In this document: positions 63,217 to 64,000 of the stretch, in pieces
Layout: the number at the start of each line of letters is the position of its first letter
Numbering within the stretch: the stretch's first letter is position 1
Assembly: GCF_013184805.1 (NCBI RefSeq)
Contig: NZ_JAATNG010000007.1
Coordinates: forward strand, 1-64,000
Length of the DNA: 64,000 nucleotides
Reading direction: 5' to 3'
Origin: Pseudoruegeria sp. HB172150
GTDB lineage: Bacteria; Pseudomonadota; Alphaproteobacteria; Rhodobacterales; Rhodobacteraceae
The notes under the pieces: model-generated
What the model was told of the DNA's origin: nothing
Database searches by the model: none
Seen by the model: the letters and a program-made list of their open reading frames with translations, nothing else
Made by a program: the position numbers and the translations under genes

Positions 63217-64000
63217 ATGCCCACCATTCACGAACCGAAACTGATGTCCGGCAATGCCAACCTGTCGCTTGCCACGGCAGTCGCGCGGCGGATGTCGATG
63301 CATCGCGGAATGAGCGTCGGACTGGTCGATGCCCGGGTTGAACGGTTCAACGACGGCGAGATCTTCGTCGAGGTCTACGAGAACGTCCGTGGCGAGGACA
63401 TGTTCATCATCCAGCCGACGTCCAACCCGGCGAACGACAACCTGATGGAACTGCTGATCATGGCCGACGCGCTGCGCCGGTCGTCGGCGGCCCGGATCAC
63501 CGCCGTGATCCCCTATTTCGGCTACGCCCGGCAGGACCGCCGCACCAAGGCTCGCACACCGATCACCGCGAAACTCGTCGCCAACATGATCGTCGGCGCA
63601 GGGATCGAGCGGGTCCTGACCATGGACCTGCACGCGGCGCAGATTCAGGGCTTCTTCGACATCCCGGTGGACAACCTATACGCCGCACCGGTCTTCGCGC
63701 TGGATATCGAACACACGTTCAAGGGCAAGCTCCAGGACGTCACAGTCGTATCTCCCGATGTCGGCGGCGTGGCGCGCGCCCGCGAACTGGCCAAGCGGAT
63801 CGGCGTTCAGCTTGCCATCGTCGACAAGCGCCGCGAACGGCCGGGCGAAGTGGCAGAGATGACCGTGATCGGCGACGTGAAGGGCAAGACCTGCATCATC
63901 GTCGACGACATCTGCGACACCGCCGGCACGCTCTGCAAGGCCGCTGAGACCCTTCTGGAGGCTGGCGCGTCAGAGGTTCACTCGTACATCACACATGGCG
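63217..64000 (+). CDS. prs: Ribose-phosphate pyrophosphokinase (partial, runs off the window)
   Basis: 261 codons from the ATG at 63217, still open at 64000. It has [64 protein letters not shown] and [15 protein letters not shown]; the PRPP loop [11 protein letters not shown] is near residue 228. It makes PRPP from ribose-5-phosphate and ATP. Divergent from the isomerase gene across a 103-base gap. Confidence 0.97.
   Translation, partial: MPTIHEPKLMSGNANLSLATAVARRMSMHRGMSVGLVDARVERFNDGEIFVEVYENVRGEDMFIIQPTSNPANDNLMELLIMADALRRSSAARITAVIPYFGYARQDRRTKARTPITAKLVANMIVGAGIERVLTMDLHAAQIQGFFDIPVDNLYAAPVFALDIEHTFKGKLQDVTVVSPDVGGVARARELAKRIGVQLAIVDKRRERPGEVAEMTVIGDVKGKTCIIVDDICDTAGTLCKAAETLLEAGASEVHSYITHG

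Overview
The window is GC-rich, densely packed chromosomal DNA from an alphaproteobacterium, most likely a marine Rhodobacteraceae (Roseobacter-group) bacterium. The reasons are family-level: TRAP and Liv-type transporters beside CoA-ligase and CoA-transferase genes, a DddQ-like DMSP lyase, a DinB with an N-terminal zinc-ribbon-like extension, a 41-residue L36, a CIRCE-controlled groESL, GerW and DUF2953 genes in an apparent non-sporulator, and Hint/RTX proteins. No species can be named from sequence alone.

Layout. 1-2.4 kb: the tail of what looks like an exopolysaccharide tyrosine kinase, a glycosyltransferase and a ParB-nuclease-fold protein. 2.4-5.25 kb: an accessory island with a REP-associated tyrosine transposase (RAYT), five GTAG-headed REP hairpins, and an AT-rich gene for a stand-alone reverse transcriptase of the defence (UG/Abi) type. 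5.3-9.4 kb: dinB, an MFS exporter, an N-formylglutamate amidohydrolase, tRNA-Val(GAC) and rpmJ. 9.5-19.9 kb: a MarR-controlled catabolic locus. One long minus-strand operon encodes two 2-hydroxyacyl-CoA-dehydratase-like subunits, three CaiB/BaiF-type proteins and a TRAP transporter; marR and a fourth CaiB gene lie on the plus strand. 19.9-31.1 kb: a PaaK-like CoA ligase, a gene for an internally duplicated protein, and a nine-gene Liv-type ABC transporter/acyl-CoA synthetase operon. 31.3-47.5 kb: housekeeping and metabolic genes (phosphatase, saccharopine-reductase-like protein, methyltransferase, RNase T2, agmatinase, GNAT, mutL-rmuC-DMSP lyase, paired M16 peptidases, two EamA transporters, bactofilin-like membrane protein, HD hydrolase). 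47.6-64 kb: groESL, the gerW-DUF2953 operon, TraB/GumN, RTX-Hint, DUF2161, Mn-pyrophosphatase, ChaC, a WYL regulator, a HAD hydrolase, a MaoC hydratase, ribF-ycgN, a PotD-like binding protein, threonine aldolase, a NahD/DsbA-like isomerase, and the start of prs.

How the genes may work together. In the 9.5-19.9 kb locus a TRAP system would import an organic acid, CoA-transferases would activate it, and the dehydratase-like pair would act on the acyl-CoA, with MarR sensing the substrate or a CoA intermediate. The same operator-like sequence lies on both sides of marR. The dehydratase-like subunits appear to lack the cysteine pattern expected for the oxygen-sensitive [4Fe-4S] cluster, no activator ATPase gene is visible, and one CaiB paralogue has Gln where the catalytic Asp should be. 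This makes it the best candidate for an undescribed system; the RAYT/REP/reverse-transcriptase island is the second.

Start codons were often moved inward from the longest reading frame on the basis of Shine-Dalgarno sequences or ATGA-type overlaps. Functions are by family recognition from the translated sequence, without database searches.
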